Shown here piece by piece: positions 36,610-47,852 of a stretch of DNA of 64,000 nt. The stretch is from Gnetum montanum. Lineage: Eukaryota > Streptophyta > Gnetopsida > Gnetales > Gnetaceae. The stretch is taken from NCBI GenBank assembly GCA_015680685.1, contig MNCI01021446.1:1-64000 (forward strand), given 5' to 3'. The first letter of the stretch is position 1; each line of letters begins with the position of its first letter. Below the pieces are notes generated by a model. It searched no databases. It was not told the DNA's origin and was given only the letters and a program-made list of their open reading frames with translations. The position numbers and the translations under genes were made by a program.

Positions 36610-36970
36610 TACTACGCTATGTAGCGTAGCGCTACAGTGTAGCATAGCACTATAGTGCGTATCGTAGTGCTACAGTGTAACAACCTATTACGCTGCGTAG
36701 CATAGTCTTAGAATGGTGGCACTTTCTAGACCTTGCTACACTATGTAGTGTAGTGTAGCCTAGCACAACACCAACTCCCAGATTTGCAAGATTTTTCTAA
36801 GTGTCAAAACAATGGCACTTTCTGCACCTTGCTACACTATGTAGCATTGTGCAACATAGTGCTACAGTGCACAGCGTAGCGCTACAGTGCAATACTCGAC
36901 ACTACAGTGTGTAGCGTAGTGCTACAGTGCAATACTCAGTGCTATGGTACAGTGTAACGCTACAATGTAA
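36610..36970. repeat. Palindrome array in E4 5' U3
   Basis: Dense copies of GCTACGCTATGTAGCGTAGC-type palindromes interleaved with GCTACAGTG units, just upstream of the TATA box. The 3' LTR has a longer version (43190-43690). Confidence 0.8.
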
Positions 36971-37025
36971 TGTCCACTGCACTGCCACGTGGCATCTGAT
37001 CTGCATTTTGGGCTAACCCTAGCCC

Positions 37026-37033
37026 TATAAAAA
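37026..37033 (+). promoter_or_regulatory. TATA box in E4 5' LTR
   Basis: TATAAAAA after CTAACCCTAGCCC, the same core context as in E1 and E2. Confidence 0.6.
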
Positions 37034-37660
37034 CCTCTATACCCTCTTTTGAAAGGATGAGGAGAGAAAAAAAAGGGGGAAGCTTCAATTTCTTTACCGA
37101 CAAGGCAGTTGGCATTTCCATTTAGGCATTTGACATTTTGACATCTTGGCACCTAGCTCGATGGGCGAATGAGACCCAGAGCATACCACACTGACCCAGT
37201 AGGCACAGTTTATCATAGTGAGCACCAAATTTCATAGCCCTATACCACCAAGGCTATGATTGTGTTCCTACTGTGCCTATTGTACACTCTGTATACCTAT
37301 ACCCCTTTGCTGGGGTAGTGCATCTTTCTATTCGAACTCTCTTTCTGTCTGATTACAACATTTTTTTGCATTATTAAACACTTAATCATGTCCACTATCT
37401 TGTTATGCTCTTTAGCATGTTTCTACTGCTGTGCACATTATGTTTTCTTTTATTCTACCACCAGGTGTTCCTTTTAAAATCATTATTTACAAAAAGGGTT
37501 ATTGTACATTAGTTAAGTTCATGTCTGATCGACTAGACTGTTTAGGGCACTCTAAATCCATTTTCTCTAGCACAGCCCTTACGCGGATTCGAGGTTAGGC
37601 TGTGCGCCTGAAGACCTCTAGGTGTTTCCAACCATCGATGTTTTCTGTCGCTACAGTTTT

Positions 37661-37679
37661 TGATTCTAGAAGGAGGGCC
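37661..37679 (+). other. E4 primer binding site
   Basis: TGATTCTAGAAGGAGGGCC, 5 bases after the LTR. It matches the E1 and E2 sites. Confidence 0.7.
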
Positions 37680-37796
37680 TGAACCATTTTTTTCTACATT
37701 TTTGATGAGCACTTGGTCAAAACTCTAGATGTTCTAGAAGGCATAACAAATTCTCAAAGCATAGCAAGCTCTAGCATAGCGAGTGTAGCACCAGAG

Positions 37797-37945
37797 TGGG
37801 CCATTTTTAGCAGTTTTTACACTTGGCATTTTTTCTACATTTTCATACTTACCATTTTTTTCTACATTTTTACACTTAGCCCTTTTTCTGCTACTGGCAG
37901 ATTTAGTCATTTTTTTCTTTGTAGTTTTTAGAGTTGGCCATTTTC
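37797..37945. repeat. Leader repeats of E4
   Basis: Imperfect repeats of 'tacacttagccattttttct' type. E2 carries the same motif in its leader (51642-51765, opposite strand), so it is an old feature of the group. Confidence 0.6.
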
Positions 37946-37974
37946 TGTAGATAGCAACTCTCACAACCTGATCT

Positions 37975-40430
37975 ATGAATATGAATCCAGATCAACCTTC
38001 CACGTTGGTGTCTAACACATTTGATATCACAATCCAGCCAAAGCATGCTGCATTAATCCATGAACAATACAATTTCATTTGTGCCAAAATCCAAGCAAGA
38101 CTACTAGTGGATTACCTCGATTTAGAGGCAAAATAGGACTACGAACGAGTCCACCAGAACGGATGGGAGTACAACCCCTCCTTATTTGACATAATCCCAC
38201 TCACAGAGCCCTACCACTAGTTGTTGTCCCAACTCATTCGTGAAAACAAGCATGATGCAAGGACAACCTACGAGGAAGCCTCACAAAAGGAGGAAGATGA
38301 GTTTGAGGCCCGCTCCGAGCATGAGAGCCCCCTCCACACTATCTTCCAACAACCACTCCTTATTACAACCCCTTGATTTGGTCCACCCATCCCCTCTGAG
38401 ATAGTGACCATGCCAATTCAGCCTTCCCCACAAGCAACTAATGCATTTTCTTATCACTATGCTCATGCAGGGGTCACCTTCCAACCCCAAACAACTCAAG
38501 CATCCTACATCCTGCCTGTCTCATCGATGTTTGCAGTATCCATCCAATCCACCCATGTGTGACCCACTCCAATCACCACACCCATCACTCAGCCATTACA
38601 TCAGCAACCATTCGTTACTATGTTAAACTGGCAACACCCGTCCGCTACGATGTTAAACTGGTAGACTCCACGACCAACAATTCTACCCTATGTTATGCAA
38701 CCAACCCAAGCCCATCCAATGTAATCGGCTGGCACATCTCCAAGCTTGGATCAGGCATTCCAGCTAATCCAAAGCTTGACAAAGGAGATCAACAAACTTA
38801 AGGCTACCTTCTCTGACACCATCAAGGTGGTGGACTTCTATCAAGATGATCCCATAAGTCCTACGGTACCATCCCTAACTCTTCCAACTGGGGCCCAATT
38901 GCCTCAATTTACCAAGTACAATGGAGAAGGAGATCCCAATGCACACTTGGCCACATTTTGATCTGAATGCCTACTCTTTTAAGCTTGGCCACACACCATC
39001 ATGCACGTGTTCCTCATGTCACTCACTATCCAGTCCTTGGACTGGTATCGTGCACTACCCAAGACCTTAATCTCCTCTTTGGAGGATCTCATAACCAAGT
39101 TTGTGACATGCTTCAGGTACAACCTAAAGCCTGAAGCAACCCTTGACCAACTTATGCAAGTTAAACAGGGGCCTCTAGAGCCCATGCCAAAATTCCTCCA
39201 ACGTTGGAATGCTACAGTGAGTGAAATGCATGAACCCCTAGAAGAGGCGCATCTACTAGCCATCTTCAAAGGTGCAGTAAATGACTTTATTAAGTCCAAA
39301 CTATAATATCTAGCCCCAAAGTCTCTTAGCCAAGACTTTGCCCAAGAAAAAAGCATAGAGGAAGCAGTGCAAGCTAGTAATGATCTAGTCTATGCAGCCT
39401 ACAGAAACCAACATGCTTGCAAGAAAAACACCATAATGATAATAGTGGCCATAACCACAAAAGCAAATAACTGGGGCCCAACAGCTAAGCAGCCCAAAGC
39501 TCCAACTAACAAAATTGCCAATTCTAGCACCAATTCACCTACATTGACAAGGGCTACCCCAAGATCCAAATTTTAGCATAAGGATCACTCAAAGTATACA
39601 CCACTGCTGGTGCAACCCTCTAAACTACTAGAGCAACTCTTGAAAGCTGGGCAATTACCTGCCAAAAACATTATAAGTACTGCGAACTACTAAGGAACCC
39701 CACTTTAGTAGTACCAACGAGCCCCTAGTTCCACAACACTTCAAGGTAGACCAATACTTTCATTACCACCAATTGGCTGGTCACAGTACAGACAGCTATT
39801 GTGCTTTGCAGGATGACCTGCAGAGAATGATAGAACATGGCCAACTGGTGATTAACACGGTGAGTAAATCCAACATAGATGATGCCTCCTATGCCATAAA
39901 TTCCATTAGCATAGGTGGTAAGTATAAACCTATGCAAACTTTTGTGATCTGTGTGCCTCCTAGCAAGGCAAGGATTCCCTCAACCTCCATAAACAAGAGG
40001 CCTCCCTTTGTTATCAAAGTTCAACCTCAGGCACCCACAACACTCTTTGTGGTCTAAGTTCCACAGCCATCGTCCACTAAGACGTTAAACTGGCATGATG
40101 CAACAACAACTGCTAAACAACCTTTCGTCATCAAGGTGCCACAACGAGTTGGTCACACAAAAACTTCTAAAATAACTCCTAAGCCACCCTTTATCATAAG
40201 GGTGCCACAACATGTTGGCCCCTCACCTACCCAAAGCCCAATAGTGGGAAACATCTCGATCCCTCCTCCTTCAAGGGTTGACCCCACTAGCAACGTAGGT
40301 AGATCCACCAAATGGCAATGCAAGAGGACAAATGAGCACCTCACAACCCCCATGGCTAAAGCAAAGGCCACAACCAGCAAACAACAACTGAACATTGGGG
40401 CCCCTACCCCCAAGTAGGCCAAGAAAATCA
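37975..40430 (+). pseudogene. E4 gag (with linker)
   Basis: The start ATG at 37975 is followed by a frame that stays aligned to 39306 despite in-frame TAG and TGA codons. The N-terminal part has QYNFICAKIQARLL, matching E2 51400-51480. The retrotransposon gag core is at about 38870-39306 (LPQFTKYNGEGDPNAHLATF, LDWYRALPKTLISS, FLQRWNATVSEM). A degenerate knuckle (YHQLAGHSTDSYCALQDDL) is at 39760-39830, followed by PPF(V/I)I(K/R)VP repeats. Gag would form the particle that packages E4 RNA. Hairpin-array units occur inside it at 38610-38665 and 40070-40095. Confidence 0.82.
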
Positions 40431-40471
40431 AGCTTAAGTCCCATCCACGAGAGATTTGTCTCTCAAGCCAC

Positions 40472-41191
40472 ATGGAGAAAGTCAAAGCCAACACAATAGC
40501 CAATGACAAGGACTTTGTAGCTGCATTAACCCAGGTAAAACAAGCACTCAAGCAAAAGAACACAACATTGAGCTTATACGACCTAGTCATGACTTCATCT
40601 ACTCACTACCAAGCATTGACCAAGATCTTGGCCTCCATTCTTGTTATGGAGGGCATCCCTACAAATGACGCATCCATACGTGCAACGATGTTGCCCCCTA
40701 CATCACAAGAATTGAGTTCAACATCCTTAGTATTCTATGATAATGCAGTTAAAGTCAACCTCGAACAAGGGGAAGTTACTATAGCTCCCTTGTCAATTAG
40801 CGTACGTGTTGGGCAGTGCACAATCTATAGAGTGCATGTCTATGCTGGCGTAGCAACAAACATAGTCTTGTACTCTGTCATCGATAAGCTAGACTTGGTA
40901 GATGAAATCAAGCCAGCCAAAACCACGTGTCTAAAATCCTTCAATGGATCACATGTCATAGTCAGGGGTACAATCAACTTAGCCTTTGTGGTAGGAGAGC
41001 AATTCCCCACTAGTGCAGATTTCACTGTCATAGAGGAGATGCTAGGTTTCAACATGATTCTAGGTAGGCCTTGGCTAGTCCAACTAAGGTCATCTCCTCT
41101 CCCATCCACCAAGAAATCCACCTTCCATATGAAGGTGGTCAAGTTATCATCCATGGTGATAACGCTCCCTCTTCGACTATCCACGACATAG
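40472..41191 (+). pseudogene. E4 protease region, active site lost
   Basis: A 239-codon open frame homologous to E1 protease, with the upstream helix (YDLVMTSSTHYQAL) and ILGRPWLVQL. The active-site segment reads VHVYAGVATN where E1 has VHVDDGATTN, so the catalytic Asp is missing. The frame is therefore open but not an active protease. It ends shortly before the deletion junction that replaced RT-integrase. Confidence 0.8.
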
Positions 41192-41199
41192 ACATGGCG

Positions 41200-41754
41200 C
41201 AAGTTTTAGAAGAAGAGTTTCTTGGTGGTACACCTATAACAACCAATGCAGCACCTAAGGCTAACACACTCGAACAAGTGGTTGAAGCCAATAGCTTCCA
41301 AGAGGATCCTAAGCCTTGCACACTTCCTAATCCATGCTTGGTTAGGAAGCAACTACATGATCAATACTTTTCCTTGGCCAAAAATATGGGTGCCTACCTA
41401 CCCTTTGCCTTCACTTGCCATGCATTTTTGACTTTTATTTACATTGCAGTAGCCTATGCATTTACATTTTTCCCTCTCACTTAGATCACACATTTTTCTT
41501 TGTTTACACACTCATCAACTTAGTTTACACATTGCATTTGAAAAACATAAAACATAAAGCTACAAAACACATGGCCTGGAACTGCCTAAAACTATCACTT
41601 TTTGCATTACTTTTCTTTCATTCATACATTTTAACTCTATTTACGATAGGTGTTTCTTGATGTTGTTTTCTTTCTAGTTGATTTTTACAAGATCTTGTAG
41701 GCACATAGCATGACTACGCGTGTAGCATCGCACCTTATATAAGCAAGGTAAGCA
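41200..41754 (+). other. E4 post-protease spacer and deletion junction
   Basis: The protease tail continues out of frame to about 41480. 41695-41755 ('aagcaaggtaagca') matches the sequence just beyond integrase in E1 and E2, so the junction replacing antisense gene plus RT-integrase lies between about 41480 and 41695. Confidence 0.6.
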
Positions 41755-42002
41755 CTAGTTTGCTATGACTATAAACTGGCACAGACAGTCTGCTATGACT
41801 ATAAACTGGCACAGACAGTCTGCTATCACTATAAACTAGCATAGCTCATACTTGGGTCATGATGTTAAACTGGCATAACATCAACTATCCGTGACGACAT
41901 TAAACTAGCATCCAACAGTCTGCTAGGACTATAAACTAGCACATCACTGTCTGCCAGGACCTTAAACTGGGTTCACAGTCTACCAGGACTTTAAACCAGC
42001 AT
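41755..42002. repeat. Hairpin array of E4
   Basis: Eight units, with sense consensus AGTC-TGCTAT-GACT followed by ATAAACTGGCA. It is the reverse complement of arrays A in E1 and E2, hence the same orientation relative to the element. The first units are nearly identical 30-bp tandem copies. Confidence 0.82.
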
Positions 42003-43105
42003 GTAGCTAATTTGATCCTAACACTTGCCATCGCCTTGGGAGTACTCACAACATCATTGCCTCCCACCATTCTGGTGATTCTTTTGGAGCACTTGCCATT
42101 AGTGCAACATTCAGAATACTTGCAACATCATCACCCTGGCACTTTCATCGACTTCCCGAGCACTTGTGACTGGCATAGCTTTCAACACATTTGCAGTGTC
42201 TTCATAGTTTTTCACCTGCAGCATCTTCAAATCTGGCATTTGCACTTGCATTTTATGTTTTATGGTTTTCTTGTCCTCTCTGAGTTGTGTTTGCAGGACG
42301 AAGCCTTGGAGGTAGTCGTGCAAAGGTGCATCTCATCGCAGCGGAAAGTCACCACATTGCTTTGATGTGCATGATGGGTCTAGTTGAGCCACTCAAGAGT
42401 GCACATCCCCCTCATCCCTATTACAACCTATGCACATCCATTTCTTCATCCCAATATCCTCTCATCCTCCCCATACTCATGATTTCACACTCCTCGAATG
42501 CATATGCACTGTGATACACATGGCATTCCCTTCATATCAACTATAGAACCCATGGTTGATGTAACACAATTCATCCTATGGGGTGCCTCTGTTGTGTGGT
42601 AAAGGCCTAAGAGGATGTAACATGAATCATCTCTGGGAAGAAACATCTATCCTATAGATGGAATGTGATGCGTCAAAACAACGCCCATCTTCTCAATGGC
42701 CAACTTGCAACTAACATTCAGTAGTAAGCTGAACCTAAAGAAGGTTTGTCCCAAAAAAAATGGCTGCAGCTTCGCAATTAGCCCATCTTTGGATCAACTT
42801 TGACCCTCCCATGAGTAATTTGATGAAAGGTCAACATTTCAGGGGAAAACCACATTATGCCATGGTCACCATCAACAGTGCTGAATTTGCATCTTACATC
42901 ATGATCCACTGTTTGCATTTCGTTTCCACCATTTAAATTTCATCTCCCTAGCATTGGCTATACCCATAACACTCTTGAGCAAGGTAAAATGACATCCGAT
43001 CTTATGTTGAAAAATGACGTTGGTGACATGTTTGCTATGGTGTTTTGTAATTCTTTGTCGATGTCTTTCAGGCCACTCCTCCAGACGTTAACAAAGAGGG
43101 GCCAT
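42003..43105 (+). other. E4 3' untranslated region and PPT
   Basis: No protein supported. It shares conserved blocks with E1 and E2 3' UTRs and ends in the purine-rich AACAAAGAGGGGCCAT beside the 3' LTR. Confidence 0.65.
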
Positions 43106-44386
43106 TGAAACACCACAAAATTTTGGGTCTCAGCATCTCGACTACATATTTTTCTAAGTGTTAGAGCGATCCCACTTTCTACACCCTACTACGCTATGTA
43201 GCATAGTGCTACAGTGTGTTGCGTAGTGCTACAGTGTAACACCCTACTACGCTATGTAGTGTAGCGCTATAGTGCATAGCATAGCACTACAGTGTAACAG
43301 CATAGTGCAAGATTTTTCTGAGTGTCAGAACGATGACACTTTCTAGACCTTGCTATGCTATGTAGCATAGTGTAGCATAGCACAACACCAACTGCTAGAT
43401 TTGCAAGATTTTTCAAAGTGTCAAAACGATGGCACTTTCTGCACCTTGCTACGCTATGTAGCGTAGTGCTATAGTGTGCAGCGTAGCGCTACAGTGTGTA
43501 GCGTAGTGCTATAGTGCAATACTTGATGCTACAATGCGTAGCATAGCGCTATAGTGCAGCGTAGTACTACAATGCAATAACTGACGCTACAATGCGTAGA
43601 GTAGCGCTATAGTGCAGCATAGCACTATAGTGTAATACCCAGTGCTACAGTATAGTGTAACGCTATAGTGTGTAGCGTAGCGCTATAGTGTAATGCCCAC
43701 CGCACTGCCATGTGGTACCTGATCCACATTTTGGGCTAACCCTAGCCCTATAAATACCTCTACATCCTCTTTTAAAAGGAGGAGAGAAAGAAAAGGGGGG
43801 GAAGCTTCAATTTTTTTATCGGCAAGGCAGTTGGCATTTACATTTAGGCATTTGGAATTTTGGCATCTTGGCACCTAGCTCCATGGGTGAACAAGACCTA
43901 GAGCATACCACACTAACCTAGTAGGCATAGTTTATCATAGTGAGCACCAGATTTCATAGCCCTACACCACTGAGGCTATGATTGTGTTCCTACTATGCCT
44001 ATTGTACAGTCTGTATACCTATACCCCTTTGCTAGGGCGGTGCATCTTTCTATTCAAACTCTCTTTCTGTCTGATTACAAAATTTATTTTATTTTTTTGC
44101 ATTATTAAATGCTTAATCATGTCCACTGTGTTGTTATGCGCTTTAGCATGTTTCTACTACTGTGCACATTATGTTTTCTTTTATTCTACCACTAGGTGTT
44201 CCTTTTAAAATCATTGTTTGCAAAAAGGGTTATTGTACATTGGTTAAGTCCTTGTCTGATCGACTAGACCATTTAGGGCACCTTGAATCCGTTTTCTCTA
44301 GCACAGCCCTCACGTGGATTCAGGGTTAGGCTATGCACCCGAAGACCTCTCGGTGTTTCTAGCCACCGATGTTTTCTGTCACTACA
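43106..44386 (+). repeat. E4 3' LTR
   Basis: 1,281 bp, 154 bp longer than the 5' LTR. Most of the difference lies in the palindrome array (43190-43690). TATAAATA is at 43749-43756. Confidence 0.88.
43749..43756 (+). promoter_or_regulatory. TATA box in E4 3' LTR
   Basis: TATAAATA in the same context as the 5' copy. Confidence 0.55.
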
Positions 44387-44878
44387 AACAAGACCCTTGC
44401 TAGTGTTGACTTTGATCATGAGGACTGAACACGGCTATTAGAGGCTGAGATTCTTCAACACTTGGAGGAGGGACTTGACAGCTTCTTGCCAGACATGGTT
44501 GATGCAAGATACTCTTAGGTTTGTTTTTTATCTTATTTTAGGTCATGCGTTTTTTGTTAAGCTGTGTATTATACATTTTTTTTATATATTTTTGTTATTG
44601 TTATTATTGGTAGGCACTAGGCGATGCTATGGGTCCTAGCGGCATGATGGATGAAGAGGAGCCTCCACCCCCACCCAACGCCACTAGCTGAGCAGATCCC
44701 GATGTAGCCTTGTCACTAGGAATTTTTGTATTTTTTTGTATCTTTACATGGTGTAATGTGGATGAGCATGTCATGTAACATTATTCTTTTATGAAATATA
44801 GTGTTTTTTTTCTATATGATGTGTATTGTTGTGTGTTCAATGTGGATAGTTCGATGAATTCATGCAAAGCAATTGCTA

Positions 44879-45155
44879 GATTTAGGCCATTTCTGGTGAT
44901 GTATGTAGATAACATTTTGATAGTTTTAGGCCATTATGAGCCCTAGTGATAGTTTAGGGCCATTTTTGGCCATGTATTAAAATGGAGAGTGTTCCCAATT
45001 CTAGGCCATTGTGGGCCACACTAGTAGTTTTAGGCCATTCCAGGCCATGTAATAAAAAGGAAAAATGGTTACTAGTTTTAGGTCATGGTGGGCCATGTAG
45101 TAGTTTAAGGCCTTCTTGGGCCATGCGTGCTAGTTTTAGGCCTTAGTAGGCCATG
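44879..45155. repeat. Hairpin array C of E2
   Basis: Eight units, AGTTTTAGGCC-N6-GGCCATG and variants, lie between the antisense gene end and protease. They match E1 17812-18070. Confidence 0.8.
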
Positions 45156-45389
45156 CTATGTTTTTGTAAGTTTTTGAATCTTATGATTTTTATGTGTTTA
45201 ACTATTTTTATGTATGAATTGACAGCTAAAAAGTAATAAAATGAAAGTGTAAATGTAAAAAAAATGCATAAGTATAGAAAGCCAAACAATGCAAGCAAAA
45301 TGTAAAACATGAACAAAATGCAAACAAGAAAAGCATGCAAAAGTGGGGCAAGAAAAGACCCAATGCCTATTAGACCAAGGGCATACCTT

Positions 45390-46270
45390 AGTTGTGTAGT
45401 TCTTTCCTAATCCAATGTGGGTTAGGAGGTGCATAGGGCCTGGAGGGTACAATACAATACTCACCCGGGCCTTCATTTGCTATGTCAAAGGGCAATTCTG
45501 CCCATAAAGCATCTTTTGAATGGTCAGTGATTTCTGTTAGCTCTTTGGGTTGGTATGCTTTACAGTTTTCACCTTCATCTTCCACGGGAGGTGTATCATT
45601 GGGAAACTCTACCTCTGATCCTTATTTAGCATCGATGTTGTTGATGGTTAGAGGGGCTGCATTATCACCATGTATGATAACCTCTCCACCTTCATGTGGA
45701 AGATGGACTTCCTAATGAATTGGGAAGGAGACGAGTCACAGTTGGGCTAGCCATGGCCTACCTAGGATTAAGTTGAAACTTGGCATCTCCTCAACCACTA
45801 TGAATTCAAAAATGGTGGGGAATTGCTCCCTTGCCATGAAGGCTATCATGAGAATTCCTCGTATGACAACACACGACCCATTGAAGGATTTCAGGCAGGT
45901 TGTCTTCATTGGTTGAATCTAGTTAGCAAGATCAAGTTTGTCAATGACTATGTATGGGATGAAATTAGTTGTTGCCCTATCATCGACATGGACCCTCCAG
46001 ATCCTACATTCTCCCATATTAATAGTTATGAACATCAATGTGGTAATGACTTGACCCTTCTTATGGCCTACCTTGATCACCTCATCATGAAATGCTAAGG
46101 GCATTGAACTCAATTCCTACAGAGGAGGAGGTAACATCACAATGTGAATGGACAGTTTGTCCACTAGGGTATCCTCAGTGATAAGAATGAAGGTCAACAT
46201 GCACACTAATATTTCACGATGGATGGAGGAAGTCATTATGATGTTGTATAGGCTTAGAGTTATGTTTTTC
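45390..46270 (-). pseudogene. E2 protease region (decayed)
   Basis: Minus-strand pieces align with E1 protease. The active site appears as VHVDDRATTNFIP (Gly replaced by Arg) at 45919-46113. The C-terminal tail is at 45585-45388. Stops and frame changes lie between them. Followed on the plus strand by hairpin array C of E2. Confidence 0.78.
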
Positions 46271-46279
46271 TATTTTTAA

Positions 46280-47010
46280 GCCTACTTGACTTGTGCCAAT
46301 GCATCAAGGAAGTCCTTTTTGCTATCTACTACTTTGTTGTTACTACTGGCCTTCATCTCCTCCATGTGATCTAAGAGAAAAATCTCTCATGGAGGGGATT
46401 TGGGCTTGGTTTTCTTGGTTTGCTTTGGAGCCTTAGTGCTTCATTTTTGGTTGGGTTACTTTGGAGCCTCAGTGCTCCATGGTTGATTGCTTGTTCTGGC
46501 TACCTCTTCAATTGATTGGGCCATTGGTATAGAAGACAAGGGGATAGGCTTTGGTGGGCCTAATGCCCTTTGCTCCTAGTGTTGCCTTAGCATTCAATTG
46601 GTGAGGTGCTTGTTAGGCCTTTCAGTTTGCTAGCTTGTTTACTTATTAGTGTTGTTTGTAGGATGGGGTCTTGGGTGAGCAGGGGTCAGTGAATTTTCCA
46701 CCATCGAACTCCCAATAGGTTGTGAGTCCATGCATTGCAGTGCTCTTATGATAAAAGATGTTTGAGTTGTTGTTTCCACAACATGATATAGGGCCCTAAC
46801 CACGAAGGGTGTTATAGGTGCCTGAGGTGGTGCTCTAATGATAAAAGGGATTCTTAGGTTGGTTGATGTTGAGGAGGCCCTAGTGTTGCCAGAGGGCACA
46901 CAAAACACAAATGGATCTTGTGTCAGTTTAGCATTATCATCAATGCTGATGGACTTGATGACATACCCTGCATTGCTTATGTTTAGAGCATCCTTATAAA
47001 CCCACATTGA
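46280..47010 (-). pseudogene. E2 gag-protease linker
   Basis: A 122-codon open piece (47007-46639) with AGYVIKSISID and PFIIRAPPQAPITPFVVRA repeats as in E1 and E4. The gag side is lost in the assembly gap and the unknown insert. Confidence 0.75.
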
Positions 47011-47052
47011 TTAGTTTTGGGGGTGCACTAGGTTGGTAGCATCAAGGACCAA

Positions 47053-47852
47053 NNNNNNNNNNNNNNNNNNNNNNNNNNNNNNNNNNNNNNNNNNNNNNNN
47101 NNNNNNNNNNNNNNNNNNNNNNNNNNNNNNNNNNNNNNNNNNNNNNNNNNNNNNNNNNNNNNNNNNNNNNNNNNNNNNNNNNNNNNNNNNNNNNNNNNNN
47201 NNNNNNNNNNNNNNNNNNNNNNNNNNNNNNNNNNNNNNNNNNNNNNNNNNNNNNNNNNNNNNNNNNNNNNNNNNNNNNNNNNNNNNNNNNNNNNNNNNNN
47301 NNNNNNNNNNNNNNNNNNNNNNNNNNNNNNNNNNNNNNNNNNNNNNNNNNNNNNNNNNNNNNNNNNNNNNNNNNNNNNNNNNNNNNNNNNNNNNNNNNNN
47401 NNNNNNNNNNNNNNNNNNNNNNNNNNNNNNNNNNNNNNNNNNNNNNNNNNNNNNNNNNNNNNNNNNNNNNNNNNNNNNNNNNNNNNNNNNNNNNNNNNNN
47501 NNNNNNNNNNNNNNNNNNNNNNNNNNNNNNNNNNNNNNNNNNNNNNNNNNNNNNNNNNNNNNNNNNNNNNNNNNNNNNNNNNNNNNNNNNNNNNNNNNNN
47601 NNNNNNNNNNNNNNNNNNNNNNNNNNNNNNNNNNNNNNNNNNNNNNNNNNNNNNNNNNNNNNNNNNNNNNNNNNNNNNNNNNNNNNNNNNNNNNNNNNNN
47701 NNNNNNNNNNNNNNNNNNNNNNNNNNNNNNNNNNNNNNNNNNNNNNNNNNNNNNNNNNNNNNNNNNNNNNNNNNNNNNNNNNNNNNNNNNNNNNNNNNNN
47801 NNNNNNNNNNNNNNNNNNNNNNNNNNNNNNNNNNNNNNNNNNNNNNNNNNNN
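47053..47852. other. Assembly gap, 800 N
   Basis: Exactly 800 undetermined bases, probably a sized or default gap. Apparent open frames through it are artefacts. Confidence 0.98.

Larger units (their letters stand above)
36529..37655 (+). repeat. E4 5' LTR
   Basis: 1,127 bp. It starts TGAAACACC and ends CGCTACA. The palindrome array is 36610-36970 and TATAAAAA is 37026-37033. Confidence 0.88.
36529..44386 (+). mobile_element. E4: non-autonomous Tat-like element with gag and protease only
   Basis: 7,858 bp, plus strand: 5' LTR 36529-37655, PBS 37661-37679, leader with repeats, gag (from 37975), linker, protease (40472-41191), hairpin array (41755-42002), 3' UTR, PPT (43091-43105) and 3' LTR 43106-44386. 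RT, RNase H, integrase and the antisense gene are absent. The flanks AAAAA and AACAA are a possible imperfect target duplication. LTR ends (TGAAACACCACAAAATTT ... ACTACA), PBS and 3' UTR tie it to E1 and E2, so it probably relied on their enzymes. Confidence 0.88.
31629..44697 (+). pseudogene. Antisense spliced gene inside E2, interrupted by E4
   Basis: Homologue of the E1 antisense gene. Visible exons are exon 1, ending at a GTACGT donor (31847); an exon starting near 33453; 33743-34014 (GLHEELGALAL, YDWLNEGW), nearly the same length as in E1 (272 versus 275 bp); one from 34119 to about 35160 (LSRVGLMNLFLAL, LLSQGKI..VEQAQVMREV); 35280-35508; 35600-35745 (NKFSFMEGIVDDIVDHI); and a region at 35860-36528 containing EVTQEIIE and YMDLLGQK. 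E4 then splits it. The gene resumes at 44387 (LEAEILQHLEEGLDSFLPD) and ends in a Pro/Glu-rich exon at about 44611-44697. Intron 1 is longer than in E1. Unknown function; stops occur where E1 has Gln, Trp or Arg. Confidence 0.72.

Noticed and set aside
40153-40590. 145-codon minus-strand frame
   Set aside because: It is complementary to the E4 linker and protease start, which align with E1 and E2 on the plus strand.
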